64,000 nucleotides of DNA from NCBI RefSeq assembly GCF_014252355.1, contig NZ_CP059217.1:62001-126000 (forward strand). The letters run 5' to 3'. The position numbers and the translations under genes were made by a program. The DNA comes from Blattabacterium cuenoti (GTDB lineage Bacteria > Bacteroidota > Bacteroidia > Flavobacteriales > Blattabacteriaceae). Shown here piece after piece: positions 39,635 to 49,393 of this stretch (the first letter of the stretch is position 1; every line of letters starts with the position of its first letter). The notes beneath the pieces were generated by a model. The model searched no databases. It worked only from the letters and a program-made list of their open reading frames with translations, and was not told the DNA's origin.

Positions 39635-41502
39635 TTTTTAATATAAATTAATAAAATACTTAAATCTGATGGAGAAACTCCACTAATTCTAGATGCATGT
39701 GCTAAAGATATTGGACGATAAAACATTAACTTTTCTATTGATTCTTTAGAAAGAGATTTAATTTTAGAATAATTAAAATGTTTTGGTATCATAATATTTT
39801 CAAGATTAGATAATTTTTTAGCATTTTTTATTTCTTTATCAAGATATCCTTTATATTTAATACGAATAGAAACTTGTTCTAATACTTCTTGACTAAACTT
39901 ATTTTTTTCTATTATTATTTTTAAATATGGAATACAATTAATTAATTTGTTTATATCTATTTCCGGACGAGCCAAAATATCATATATTCTCTTATTATCA
40001 TGAATAATAGAAGATTTAAAATTTTTTAAAATATTATTTATTACTATCGGTTTAACATTAAAATATTTAAAAATATCAATACATTGTTTTATATCTCTTA
40101 TTTTTTTATTTACTGCATCCATTTGATATTTTGAAATTAAACCAATTTTATATCCTAAATAAGTTAACCTATCATCTGCATTATCTTGACGTAATAATAA
40201 TCTATACTCTGCTCTAGAAGTAAACATTCTATAAGGTTCATCTGTTCCCTTAGTAATTAAATCATCAATTAAAACTCCTATATAAGCTTGATTTCTTTTA
40301 AGACAAAATGGATTTTGTTCCTTTATTTTAAGATGTGCATTAATTCCGGCTAATAAACCTTGTGCGGCAGCTTCTTCATATCCAGTTGTTCCATTAATTT
40401 GTCCAGCAAAAAAAAGATTATTAATCCATTTACTTTCTAAAGTAAATTTCAATTGTGTTGGATAAAAATAATCATATTCAACCGCATATCCAGGTCTTAA
40501 AATTTTTACTTTTTCAAATCCAGAGATTTTTTTTAATGCTTGATATTGAATTTTTTCTGGTAATGAAGTAGAAAATCCATTTAAATACATTTCTGATGTA
40601 TTCCATCCTTCTGGTTCTACAAAAATTTGATGCTGTTCTTTATTTTTAAATCTATCAATTTTTTCTTCAATAGAAGGACAATATCTAGGACTTTTTCCAT
40701 GAATATATCCTAAAACAATTGGAGAATTTTGTATATTTTGTGTAATATAATCATGAACTTCTAAATTAGTAAATGTGATATAACAATTTAATTGTTTAAT
40801 TAATGATTTTTTATGAAAAAAAGAAAATTGTTTAGGTGGAATATCACCTGATTGACATTCCATTTTTTTATAATTTAAAGAATTTCCATCTATTCTAGGT
40901 GATGTTCCTGTTTTCATTCTTCCATGTTTGAATCCCAAATTTATCAATTGATCACTAAGCCCTTTGATATCTGGCTCTGAAATTCTACCTCCATTAACTA
41001 TATTTTTACCAATGAAAATTTTACCATTTAAAAAAGTACCATTTGTAAGAATTACAGATTTTCCATAAATTTTAATACCAAAAGCCGTTATAATACCTTC
41101 TACTTTATAATTTTTAATAATTAAAGAGGTTACAGTATCTTGATATAGATCCAATAAATTATGTTTTTCTAAAAAAAATCTCCACGTATTAGAAAAAATT
41201 TTTCTATCACATTGTGCTCTTGGACTCCACATAGCAGGTCCTTTAGATTTATTTAACATTCTAAATTGAATCATACTATTATCTGCAATTACCCCTGAAC
41301 AACCTCCTAATGCATCAATTTCTCTAATAATTTGTCCTTTTGCAATTCCACCAATTGCAGGATTACATGACATTTGTCCTATAGTATATAAATTACTAGT
41401 AATTAATAACGTCTTAGATCCCATTTTAGATGAGGCACAAGCAGCTTCAGAACCAGCATGGCCACCCCCAACAACAATAACATCATAATTTTTTGTAAAC
41501 AT
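39631..41502 (-). CDS. mnmG: tRNA uridine-5-carboxymethylaminomethyl modification enzyme MnmG (GidA)
   Basis: FAD enzyme that with MnmE installs cmnm5 on wobble U34. 623 residues. The FAD fold [19 protein letters not shown] is near residue 11. [30 protein letters not shown] and [18 protein letters not shown] are diagnostic, and the C-terminal helical tRNA-binding domain ends with [13 protein letters not shown]. Complete. Same strand and 2 bases downstream of ybeY. Confidence 0.96.
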   Translation of the reverse strand: MFTKNYDVIVVGGGHAGSEAACASSKMGSKTLLITSNLYTIGQMSCNPAIGGIAKGQIIREIDALGGCSGVIADNSMIQFRMLNKSKGPAMWSPRAQCDRKIFSNTWRFFLEKHNLLDLYQDTVTSLIIKNYKVEGIITAFGIKIYGKSVILTNGTFLNGKIFIGKNIVNGGRISEPDIKGLSDQLINLGFKHGRMKTGTSPRIDGNSLNYKKMECQSGDIPPKQFSFFHKKSLIKQLNCYITFTNLEVHDYITQNIQNSPIVLGYIHGKSPRYCPSIEEKIDRFKNKEQHQIFVEPEGWNTSEMYLNGFSTSLPEKIQYQALKKISGFEKVKILRPGYAVEYDYFYPTQLKFTLESKWINNLFFAGQINGTTGYEEAAAQGLLAGINAHLKIKEQNPFCLKRNQAYIGVLIDDLITKGTDEPYRMFTSRAEYRLLLRQDNADDRLTYLGYKIGLISKYQMDAVNKKIRDIKQCIDIFKYFNVKPIVINNILKNFKSSIIHDNKRIYDILARPEIDINKLINCIPYLKIIIEKNKFSQEVLEQVSIRIKYKGYLDKEIKNAKKLSNLENIMIPKHFNYSKIKSLSKESIEKLMFYRPISLAHASRISGVSPSDLSILLIYIKN

Positions 41503-41504
41503 AA

Positions 41505-41945
41505 TTAAAATAAAATTAAATAAAATTCTTCTTTTTTATTCATATATATTTTATCAGTAATTTTTTGATCATTATATCCTATTAAATGTAATATAGCATG
41601 AATCATCACTCTGTACAATTCTCTTTGAAAAAGTTCATGCCATTTGTTAGCATTATCCCGTACTCTATCTATACTTATAAATATATCACCTGATACAAAA
41701 GAATGTGTTATTATTTTTTTATTAGTAATACTACTATTACTACTATCAAAAGATATAACATCAGTATAATAATTCTTTTTTAAATATTTTTGATTAATTT
41801 TTAAGATGTAACTATCATTACAAAAAATATAATTAATATTTCCAATTTCTTTTCCTTCATTATTCAATATCATTTTTATACATTGAATAAAATTTAATTC
41901 ATCTTTAATAAAAAAATTAGAAACTTTATAAAAAAAATTAATCAT
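41505..41945 (-). CDS. ybeY: Endoribonuclease YbeY (rRNA maturation)
   Basis: Zinc-dependent RNase acting in 16S rRNA 3' processing and ribosome quality control. 146 residues. The metal site reads [14 protein letters not shown]: the first two His of HxxxHxxxxxH are present but the third is replaced by Asp, as I recall for Bacteroidota homologues (GYKD). SFDSSNS and [11 protein letters not shown] are the other conserved strands. Directly upstream of mnmG on the same strand. Confidence 0.88.
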   Translation of the reverse strand: MINFFYKVSNFFIKDELNFIQCIKMILNNEGKEIGNINYIFCNDSYILKINQKYLKKNYYTDVISFDSSNSSITNKKIITHSFVSGDIFISIDRVRDNANKWHELFQRELYRVMIHAILHLIGYNDQKITDKIYMNKKEEFYLILF

Positions 41946-41969
41946 AATTTTTTAATTTTATTTAAAATT

Positions 41970-42721
41970 ATGATCATGAAAAAGATTATAAATTGGTTAG
42001 CAAACATAATAACTTTATTAAACTTATTTTTTGGATGTATTTCAATTATTCTTTTACAAAAAAAATATTTTATTAAATCTTTTATTTTTAATTTATTTTC
42101 CATTTTCTTTGATTATCTAGATGGATCTTTATCAAGATGTATAAAAAATGAAAATAAATTTGGTAAATAACTAGATTCTATGGCTGATTTAATTTCTTTT
42201 GTATTTTTTCATCCATAATTATTTTTATGTTATTTCAAATTCATAAAACAAATACAATGTATTATAAATGGTTTTCTTTTTTAATTGTCATTTTTTCTTC
42301 ATTACGTTTAGCAAGATTTAATACTATATATAATACATGTCAAAAAAAATATAATTATGGATTAACAACACCAATAAATGCTTTATTTTTTTCTTCTTTA
42401 TCTATTATTATTATGTCGCATCTAAATACAGGATTAATCAGAAAATTGATTATTTTATCCCCTATTCAAATTTTGATTATGATTTGTTGTTCTTGTTATT
42501 TTTTAATTTCTAAAATAAATATGTTTCATTTAAAATTTCAAGGAACATCTTGGAAAAAAAATCATGTACGTTATATATTCCTATTTATTAGCATAATTTT
42601 TTTATTAACTTTATATTTCATAGCTATTACATATATTATACTTCTTTATATTATATATTCTATTTTTTATCAATTTTATCAAAAATTAAATTATAAAGAA
42701 AACACTGATTTATGCAATTAA
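41970..42721 (+). pseudogene. pssA: Phosphatidylserine synthase, broken by a nonsense codon and a frameshift
   Basis: CDP-alcohol phosphatidyltransferase making phosphatidylserine. The first part (MKKIINWLANIITLLNLFFG ... DYLDGSLSRCIKNENKFGK) carries the first half of the CDP-alcohol motif but stops at TAA 42168-42170, exactly where the family has Glu in GKELDS; GAA to TAA explains it. After the stop the same frame resumes LDSMADLISF, completing the motif, then shifts: from about 42200 the second frame gives SSIIIFMLFQIHK and on to SLRLARFN and YGLTTPINALFF. Adding one base near 42200 restores the frame. Two lesions make a functional protein unlikely. Confidence 0.88.
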
Positions 42722-43482
42722 AAATTAATCGTCCTATTTGTTTCTTCGATATTGAAGCAACCGGTATAGATATTGGAAAAGATAGGATTATAGAAATTTC
42801 TATATTAAAAATATTTCAAAATGGAAATCAAGAAGATAAAACTTGGTTGATATTTCCAGAAATACCAATACCACCACAATCTACAGCAATTCATGGAATT
42901 ACAGATGATGATGTAAAAGGAAAATTAACTTTTAAAGAAATAGCAACATCAATTATGAAGATGATAGAAAACACAGATTTAGCAGGTTATAATTCAAATA
43001 GATTTGATATTCCTCTTTTAGCTGAAGAAATGCTTAGAGCCGGTGTATCATTTGATATCAAAAAACATAAAACAATAGATGTTCAAGTTATTTTTCATAA
43101 AATGGAACCTAGAACTCTTTCTGCAGCCTATCAATATTATTGTAATAAAAATTTAAAAAAAGCACATAGTTCAAAGGCAGATACATTTGCTACATATGAA
43201 ATATTATTAGCACAATTAGAAAAATATAAAAATCTTAAAACAGATGTCAATAGTTTAAATTTATTTTCAAATCATAATAAAATAGCTGATCTTGCTGGAT
43301 TTGTAAAAATCGATTCATCTGGTAATGAAATCTTTAATTTTGGAAAATATAAAGGACAAAAAGTTTCCGATATTTTTGAAAAGGATCCAAAATATTATGC
43401 ATGGATACAAAATTCCAATTTTCCACTTTATACAAAAAAAATATTTACAAAAGTCAAATTAAAAAAATTTAATAAAAATTAA
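42712..43482 (+). CDS. DnaQ-family 3'-5' exonuclease with C-terminal DUF3820-like domain
   Basis: 256 residues. The DEDDh exonuclease residues are visible: FFDIEATGID, GYNSNRFDIPLL and AHSSKADTFATYE. Residues 195-250 form a second module, ADLAGFVKIDSSG followed by FNFGKYKGQKVSDIFEKDPKYYAW, which resembles DUF3820. It could be the proofreading epsilon subunit of DNA polymerase III or a stand-alone exonuclease; no other epsilon gene is in view. The start overlaps the end of the damaged pssA by ten bases. Confidence 0.88.
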   Translation: MQLKINRPICFFDIEATGIDIGKDRIIEISILKIFQNGNQEDKTWLIFPEIPIPPQSTAIHGITDDDVKGKLTFKEIATSIMKMIENTDLAGYNSNRFDIPLLAEEMLRAGVSFDIKKHKTIDVQVIFHKMEPRTLSAAYQYYCNKNLKKAHSSKADTFATYEILLAQLEKYKNLKTDVNSLNLFSNHNKIADLAGFVKIDSSGNEIFNFGKYKGQKVSDIFEKDPKYYAWIQNSNFPLYTKKIFTKVKLKKFNKN

Positions 43483-43491
43483 TTTTTTCTC

Positions 43492-45330
43492 TTAAACAAG
43501 ATCTTTAAATTTTTGCGATATAAAAGAAGTTAGATTTTTTCCACGTAATAAGTTTTTTGATAAAAGAGTTAACATTAAAGATTCTATAAGAATCTTCATT
43601 TTGTTGTCCTTATTTGATTCTTTTAATATTTTATCTATTATAGGATGATTTGTATTGATAATTAATTGATGTAATTTATTATTATTATATTTATGTTGTT
43701 GTTGTTGTTGATCACTCATTTCTTTTATTCTTCTTGAATATTCAGGAATTATTATTAAAAATGGATAATCTTGTTTAGAAAGATGTTCTAATTTTAGAAG
43801 AGATAAATTATATTCTTGTATTAATGATATACTATTAACTAATTGTTTGAGTTCTTCTTTTTCTTGTTCAGATAATTTAGATTCATATTTAATAGTATCG
43901 GTTTTATGAATTAATTTATCAATATGATCTGAATCTACACGAATAAAAGAAATATCTCTATATTCTAATTCTATTTTTTGTATTAAATGGATAGTTAATG
44001 GACTATCCAAAATTAATACTTCATAAGAACGTTCTTTTGCTAATTTAATTTGACTATCTTGTTTATCTTTATCTGAAGTATATAAAAAAATAATCTTACC
44101 TTCTTTATTTATTTGTTTATATTTTACTTTCTCTTTATATTCTTCCAAAAGAAAAAATTCTTCATTAACTGTTGAATAAAGAAAAAATTTATTTGCTTTG
44201 TCAAAAAAAGTTTTTTCAGTGATTATACCATATTCTATAATAATTTTTATATATTTCCAATTTTTTTGAAAAGTTTTTCTATCTTTTTTAAATAAAAATA
44301 ACAATTTATCTGCTACTTTTCTAGTAATATATTTTGAAATATTTTTTACAGAACTATCAGTTTGTAAATGAGATCTTGAAACATTCAGTGGAATATCTGG
44401 TGAATCTATCACTCCTTTTAAAAAACTTAGAAAATCTGGAACTATTCCTTTTAAATTTTTAGTAACATATACTTGATTTTGATACAAATGTATTGTATCT
44501 TTTTGTATTTCCATTGTATTTATTGATTTGGGAAAATATAAAACCCCTGTTAAATGAAAAGGATGATCAATATTTAAATGCACCCAAAATAATACTTCAT
44601 TAAATGATTGATGTTGATACAATTCAGAATAAAAATCTAAATAATCTTTATCTTTTAAATTAGCCGGTTGTTTATTCCAAATAGGATGAATATTATTCAC
44701 CATCATTTTTTTATCATTATTAAAATAAATAGGAACCGGCATAAATTTACAATATTGGTTTAATAAGTCTATAATTCGATTTTGATCTAAAAATTCTTTA
44801 CTTTCATCATTAATAAATAAAATAATTTCTGTTCCCCTTGTTTTTTTTTCTTGTAATATTTTTATATCTATTTCTGGTGTCCCTTCACATGTCCAACAAA
44901 TAGAAGAATATTTATTTTTATATGATTGAGTTAAAATCATTACTTTTTTTGATACCATAAAAGCAGAATAAAAACCTAATCCAAAATGTCCAATTATCGA
45001 TTTATTGGAATTATATTTATATTTTTTTATAAACTCTTCAGCACCAGAAAATGCTATTTGATTAATATATTTTTCTATTTCTTCTTTAGTCATTCCAATT
45101 CCATTATCCACAATATGAATAGTATTATCTGCTTTGTTTATAGTTATATCTATTTTAAGATATCCTAAATTCATATCTAGTTTTCCTAACTTTGATAAAG
45201 TTTCTAATTTTAGAATTGCATCAGTTGCATTAGAAATTAATTCTCGTAAAAAAATTTCTTGATCAGAATAAAGAAATCTTTTAATAATTGGAAAAATATT
45301 TTCCGAGGTTACAGTAAATTTTTTATTCAT
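43492..45330 (-). CDS. htpG: Chaperone HtpG (Hsp90)
   Basis: ATP-dependent homodimeric chaperone, 612 residues. The N-terminal GHKL ATPase has ELISNATDAILKLE, VDNGIGMTKEEIEKYI and GHFGLGFYSAFMVS. The middle domain retains GVIDSPDIPLNVSRSHLQ. The C-terminal dimerisation part is shorter and contains a Gln-rich stretch (SDQQQQQHKYNNN). The client-handling domain looks intact. Convergent with the exonuclease gene, 11 bases from ftsY. Confidence 0.96.
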   Translation of the reverse strand: MNKKFTVTSENIFPIIKRFLYSDQEIFLRELISNATDAILKLETLSKLGKLDMNLGYLKIDITINKADNTIHIVDNGIGMTKEEIEKYINQIAFSGAEEFIKKYKYNSNKSIIGHFGLGFYSAFMVSKKVMILTQSYKNKYSSICWTCEGTPEIDIKILQEKKTRGTEIILFINDESKEFLDQNRIIDLLNQYCKFMPVPIYFNNDKKMMVNNIHPIWNKQPANLKDKDYLDFYSELYQHQSFNEVLFWVHLNIDHPFHLTGVLYFPKSINTMEIQKDTIHLYQNQVYVTKNLKGIVPDFLSFLKGVIDSPDIPLNVSRSHLQTDSSVKNISKYITRKVADKLLFLFKKDRKTFQKNWKYIKIIIEYGIITEKTFFDKANKFFLYSTVNEEFFLLEEYKEKVKYKQINKEGKIIFLYTSDKDKQDSQIKLAKERSYEVLILDSPLTIHLIQKIELEYRDISFIRVDSDHIDKLIHKTDTIKYESKLSEQEKEELKQLVNSISLIQEYNLSLLKLEHLSKQDYPFLIIIPEYSRRIKEMSDQQQQQHKYNNNKLHQLIINTNHPIIDKILKESNKDNKMKILIESLMLTLLSKNLLRGKNLTSFISQKFKDLV

Positions 45331-45341
45331 TATAGTTATTT

Positions 45342-46277
45342 TTATGATTTTATGTAAAAAAAAGAATCTATAAATTCTTTTTGATTAAATTCTTTTAAAT
45401 CATTTATTTTTTCGCCTATTCCTATATATTGAATTGGTATATTAAATTGATCGATGATTCCAATAAGAACACCACCTTTTGCTGTTCCTTCTAATTTTGT
45501 TATTATTATTGAAGATATTTTAACAAAAGAAGAAAAAGATCTTACTTGTTCAAAAGTATTTTGCCCTATATTTGCATCCAAAATTAACATAATTTCATGA
45601 GGAGCATTGGGTATAACCTTTTTCATAACTCTATTAATTTTTGATAATTCTTCCATTAATCCAATTCGATTTTGTAATCGACCTGCTGTATCAATTAAGA
45701 CAGCATCCATTTTTTTAGATATTGCAGATTGCAAAGTATCATATGCTACGGAAGCTGGATCAGAATTTTTTTTTTTAATTATAGGTATACCAATTTGTTT
45801 AGTCCATATTTCAAGTTGATTGATAGCTGCCGCTCGAAAAGTATCTGCTGCTCCTATTATTAATTTCAATCCTTGTTGTTTTAAAATAAAAGCTAATTTT
45901 CCAATTGTTGTTGTTTTTCCAACCCCATTAACTCCAATCATCATAATTACATATGGATTATTACTCATTTTAATTTTTTGATATATAGGAATAATATCAT
46001 ATTTTTTTTTGATAAAAATTTTATTGATTTCTTCTTTTAGTATAGAATATAAATATTCTATTTTATCTATATTTAGATTATTATTTTTAATTGTTTGTTC
46101 AATATTATTAATAATTTTGATAGTTGTTTTGGTTCCAAAATCTGCAGATAATAATATATTTTCTAATTTATCTAATAAATTATCTAAATTATCTTGTTTT
46201 TTTGAAAAAAGAGTTTGTATTTTTGAAAAAAAATTAAGTTTAGTTTTTTCCAAAGATTTTTTATTAAAAAACAACAT
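45342..46277 (-). CDS. ftsY: Signal recognition particle receptor FtsY
   Basis: SRP receptor GTPase targeting membrane proteins. 311 residues: a four-helix N domain and a G domain with GVNGVGKTTTIGKLA, DTFRAAAINQLEIW, DTAGRLQN and TKLEGTAKGG. The acidic A domain of E. coli FtsY is missing, normal for this phylum. Upstream on the same strand are DUF4295, rpmG and rpmB, an order I recognise from other Bacteroidota. Confidence 0.95.
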   Translation of the reverse strand: MLFFNKKSLEKTKLNFFSKIQTLFSKKQDNLDNLLDKLENILLSADFGTKTTIKIINNIEQTIKNNNLNIDKIEYLYSILKEEINKIFIKKKYDIIPIYQKIKMSNNPYVIMMIGVNGVGKTTTIGKLAFILKQQGLKLIIGAADTFRAAAINQLEIWTKQIGIPIIKKKNSDPASVAYDTLQSAISKKMDAVLIDTAGRLQNRIGLMEELSKINRVMKKVIPNAPHEIMLILDANIGQNTFEQVRSFSSFVKISSIIITKLEGTAKGGVLIGIIDQFNIPIQYIGIGEKINDLKEFNQKEFIDSFFYIKS

Positions 46278-46289
46278 TGTTTTAAAAAT

Positions 46290-46451
46290 TTAATTTTGTG
46301 AAAAAAATGATTTTATTTCATTATTTGATATCATTTTTTTTTCAAAAGAATAAAATCCATATTTTGATTTAATAATTCTAATAGCTAAAATCATTTTTTT
46401 TACGTTTTTATTTTTTTCTATAGACTTTTTATTAGTAACAGTATTAGACAT
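46290..46451 (-). CDS. DUF4295 family small protein, likely ribosome-associated
   Basis: 53 residues, ATG at 46449-46451, TAA at 46290-46292. It reads MSNTVTNKKSIEKNKNVKK, then MILAIRIIKSKYGFYSFEKK and a tail ending NNEIKSFFSQN. The pattern KMILAIRxxKS...GxYxFxEKxI...EIKxFF is that of DUF4295, a Bacteroidota-only family of about 50 residues. It lies between rpmG (6 bases) and ftsY (12 bases) on the same strand. The basic character and ribosomal-protein neighbours suggest a lineage-specific ribosomal protein; I could not confirm whether it is one already named. Confidence 0.82.
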   Translation of the reverse strand: MSNTVTNKKSIEKNKNVKKMILAIRIIKSKYGFYSFEKKMISNNEIKSFFSQN

Positions 46452-46457
46452 ATTTAT

Positions 46458-46640
46458 TTATTTTATTTCTTTATGAATAGTATATTTTTTTAAAATTGGA
46501 TTATATTTTTTTAATTCCATCCTATTAGGATATTTTTTTTTATTTTTTGTTGTAATATATCTAGAACAACCTGGAATACCAATTTTTTTTTGTTCAATAC
46601 ATTCTAATATAACCTGAATTCTATTACTCTTTTTACCCAT
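46458..46640 (-). CDS. rpmG: 50S ribosomal protein L33
   Basis: 60-residue bL33. It has the N-terminal [16 protein letters not shown], the [23 protein letters not shown] core and the C-terminal [12 protein letters not shown]. The CxxC pairs of the zinc-binding form are missing, so it is the zinc-independent type. It is 4 bases downstream of rpmB and 6 bases upstream of DUF4295 on the minus strand, so the four genes to ftsY likely share a transcript. Confidence 0.95.
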   Translation of the reverse strand: MGKKSNRIQVILECIEQKKIGIPGCSRYITTKNKKKYPNRMELKKYNPILKKYTIHKEIK

Positions 46641-46644
46641 ATAA

Positions 46645-46872
46645 TTAATATTTATATTTAAAACGTTCTAACGCTTTTTCTATTCCAATTTTATTAATTA
46701 TTCTAATAGCATATGTAGATACTTTTACAGTAATCCATTTATTTTTTTTTGTGATAAAAAAACGTTTTTTACATAAATTAATTTTAAAATATCTCTTATT
46801 TTTTTTATTAGAATGTGATACTTTATTTCCGATCATTACTTTTTTACCAGTAAATTCGCACACTTTTGACAT
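46645..46872 (-). CDS. rpmB: 50S ribosomal protein L28
   Basis: 75-residue bL28. It begins [33 protein letters not shown] (first 20: [20 protein letters not shown]), typical of the family, and ends with [18 protein letters not shown]. First gene of rpmB-rpmG-DUF4295-ftsY. It diverges from yebC across 63 bases that include an (AT)-rich stretch, presumably holding both promoters. Confidence 0.95.
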   Translation of the reverse strand: MSKVCEFTGKKVMIGNKVSHSNKKNKRYFKINLCKKRFFITKKNKWITVKVSTYAIRIINKIGIEKALERFKYKY

Positions 46873-46935
46873 ATATATATATATATTTTTTTATTAAATT
46901 AAATATAGATAAATTCTATATAAAAATAAATTTTC

Positions 46936-47646
46936 ATGTCTGGACATAGTAAATGGTCTAATATACAACATAGAAAAATACATCAAGATTGCATAAAATC
47001 TAAAAAATTTTCCAAAATAATAAAAGAAATATTTATTGCTGCAAAAAATTTAAAATCAAATAATTATTCTTTTCAATTAAAAAAAATTATATCTAATGCA
47101 AAATCTATGAATATACCAAAACATACTATAAATCAAGCAATTAAAAAAGCATTTAATATACAAAATTCACATAAAATAAAAAGTTTTAATATAGAAGGTA
47201 AAATATTAGGTGTTAGCATGATTATAGAATGTATGACTGATAATTACAATCGTATTATATCTCAATTAAAAAATCATTTTAATAAAATAGGAGGTAGTTT
47301 ATGTAAACATGGTGAACTAACTCATTTATTTAATCATATAGGCATATTTTATATAGATAAAAATAATATTACTCTTCCAATAGAAGAATTTGAATTAATG
47401 TCTATAGATTTTGGAGCAAAAGATTTTTGTATACAACAAAATATGATATATATATATACAGATTTCAAATATTTTGGATTAATGAAAAATTATTTATTTA
47501 AATTAAATATTGATTATCAATCTAAAATACAATGGAAAGCAAAACATTTGCAATGTATTTCAAAAAAAATTCAAAATAAAATATTTGATTTTATTAAAAA
47601 AATAAAAATAAATGAAGATATAAAACAAATTTATTGTGATATATAA
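46936..47646 (+). CDS. yebC: YebC/PmpR family protein (TACO1-like)
   Basis: 236 residues. The family begins MSGHSKWSNIQHRKIHQD, as here, and the middle GKILGVSMIIECMTDNYNR matches the conserved second domain. Members have been described as transcription regulators and, more recently, as ribosome-associated factors easing translation of difficult sequences such as polyproline; which applies here is unknown. Its stop codon touches the 5' strand of the RNase P RNA P1 stem at 47646. Confidence 0.9.
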   Translation: MSGHSKWSNIQHRKIHQDCIKSKKFSKIIKEIFIAAKNLKSNNYSFQLKKIISNAKSMNIPKHTINQAIKKAFNIQNSHKIKSFNIEGKILGVSMIIECMTDNYNRIISQLKNHFNKIGGSLCKHGELTHLFNHIGIFYIDKNNITLPIEEFELMSIDFGAKDFCIQQNMIYIYTDFKYFGLMKNYLFKLNIDYQSKIQWKAKHLQCISKKIQNKIFDFIKKIKINEDIKQIYCDI

Positions 47647-47962
47647 ATAAGTAAGATATCCTATCGCATTTAATCTATCATTATTAAATGAGGAAAGTCC
47701 GGACACCAAAGAGCAATACAATGGGTAACCCCCATCCATCGAAAGATGAGGAAAAGTGCAACAGAAAGGAAGTACAGTAAAATAATAAGCTGTAGTGAAA
47801 TCATGTAAACTCTGTACGGTGAAATGCCATATATACCAGAATGCTTGCTCGGTTGATACTGGGGGGTAGGCAGATAGAGATAATAGGTAACTATTATCCT
47901 AGATAAATGATAGGAATTAGGAATGAATTAAATACAGAATCCGGCTTATAATCTTACTTATT
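47647..47962 (+). ncRNA. rnpB: RNase P RNA component
   Basis: Catalytic RNA of RNase P, type A-like. The conserved 5' element GAGGAAAGTCCGGAC lies at 47690-47704 and the 3' element ACAGAATCCGGC at 47934-47945. The P1 stem is long and perfect: AATAAGTAAGAT (47646-47657) with ATCTTACTTATT (47951-47962), which sets both ends. The middle has the usual GTGCAACAGAAAG region near 47755. The first P1 base coincides with the last base of yebC. rnpA is at 59191. Confidence 0.95.
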
Positions 47963-47967
47963 TGGTG

Positions 47968-48054
47968 GGAGAGATGGCCGAGTGGCTTAAGGCGCACGCT
48001 TGGAAAGCGTGTACACAATAATCAGTGTCAAGGGTTCGAATCCCTTTCTCTCCG
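47968..48054 (+). tRNA. tRNA-Ser (anticodon GGA)
   Basis: Acceptor stem GGAGAGA/TCTCTCC, discriminator G as expected for serine. Anticodon stem CACGC/GCGTG with loop TTGGAAA gives GGA. A long variable arm and T-arm GGGTTCGAATCCC are present. It starts five bases after the 3' end of the RNase P RNA, so the two are likely cotranscribed. It reads UCU and UCC. Confidence 0.95.
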
Positions 48055-48057
48055 CAA

Positions 48058-49215
48058 TTAAGAAGAATTTTCTATATTTTTTAATTTTTTTTCTACTAAA
48101 TTTTTTCTTACTACCATTACTTTCTCTATATCTGAAGATGCAGCGTCTAATTTATTTTTAGCTTGATTTAATAAAAATCCAAACTTATTAAATTCTTGTT
48201 TAACAATTTCTAACATTTTCCAAACTTCTGAACTTTTTTTCTGAATAGCTAAAGTCCTAAATCCAATTTGTAAACTATTTAACATTGCCGCTAATGTAGA
48301 CGGTCCAGCAAGTACTATTTTATATTTTCTTTGTAATTCTTCTAAAAAAGAAGAATTTTTAATAATTTCTGCATATATACCTTCAAATGGCAAAAATAAA
48401 ATAGCAAAATCTGTAGTATATGGAGGAGATATATACTTTTCATTAATACTTTTAGACATTTTTTTTAATACAGATTCCAGATTTTTTTTAGCAATTTCTA
48501 ATTGTTTTTTGTCCCCAATATCATACGCAATTTGAATTTTTTCATAAGTTTCTTTCGGAAATTTGACATCAATAGGTAACCAAATAATATTTCCATCTTC
48601 TAATCCTGGAAGTTTAATAGCAAATTCAACAACAAAATTAGTATTAGGTTTAGTAATTACATTACAAGCGTATTGCTCAGGAGATAATATTTGTTGTAAC
48701 AGCATTGATAATTGCATTTCACTAAAACTACCACATATTTTAACATTATTTAATGTTCTTTTTAATGCATTTACATCTTTTGAAAGATTTTTCACATCAA
48801 TTAATCCTTCTTGTAAAGAACAAAATTGATTTTCAATAATTTCAAATGATTTTCCTAAATGAGAATTGAGAGAATTTTGTAATCTATCACTAACATTTTT
48901 TCTTATTTCTTCAAGTTTTTCTTCAGTTATTTTAACTAATTTTTCTTGAGTTTTCTGAAACAGAATCAACTTTTCTGATTGATTACTGATATAAAAATTA
49001 ATTTTTTTATCTATAAAATGTTGAAAATCTTTTATTGTTTGTGTTGTTTCATTTTTTACATCTTTTAAAGAATTAAAAAATGCAATTTTATCATATTGAT
49101 AATTTGTTTGATTTTGAATGTTTTTTAATTCATATTTTTTAATATAATTCATAAAAATAATCAACATAATAAAAATGAATATGAAAAAATATACAAACAA
49201 CCACCAATTAAACAT
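48058..49215 (-). CDS. rmuC: RmuC family DNA recombination protein
   Basis: 385 residues from ATG 49213-49215; upstream codons run into the initiator tRNA and are not part of the gene. One N-terminal membrane helix (WWLFVYFFIFIFIMLIIFM), then a long coiled coil (residues 40-140), then the RmuC nuclease-like core with WLPIDVKFPKETYEKI, YTTDFAILFLPFEGIYAEI and AGPSTLAAMLNSLQIGFRTLAIQKKS. The protein is linked to limiting inversions and other rearrangements. Gene is convergent with tRNA-Ser, 3 bases apart. Confidence 0.92.
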   Translation of the reverse strand: MFNWWLFVYFFIFIFIMLIIFMNYIKKYELKNIQNQTNYQYDKIAFFNSLKDVKNETTQTIKDFQHFIDKKINFYISNQSEKLILFQKTQEKLVKITEEKLEEIRKNVSDRLQNSLNSHLGKSFEIIENQFCSLQEGLIDVKNLSKDVNALKRTLNNVKICGSFSEMQLSMLLQQILSPEQYACNVITKPNTNFVVEFAIKLPGLEDGNIIWLPIDVKFPKETYEKIQIAYDIGDKKQLEIAKKNLESVLKKMSKSINEKYISPPYTTDFAILFLPFEGIYAEIIKNSSFLEELQRKYKIVLAGPSTLAAMLNSLQIGFRTLAIQKKSSEVWKMLEIVKQEFNKFGFLLNQAKNKLDAASSDIEKVMVVRKNLVEKKLKNIENSS

Positions 49216-49268
49216 GATTAAATATTTTGAAATAAAAAATAATAAATGGATTAAATGATATAGTATTA

Positions 49269-49341
<73 letters not shown>

Positions 49342-49393
49342 ATTATTCAATATAATATTTTTTTTTTATAAAAAAAAACAAGATCCATACTAT

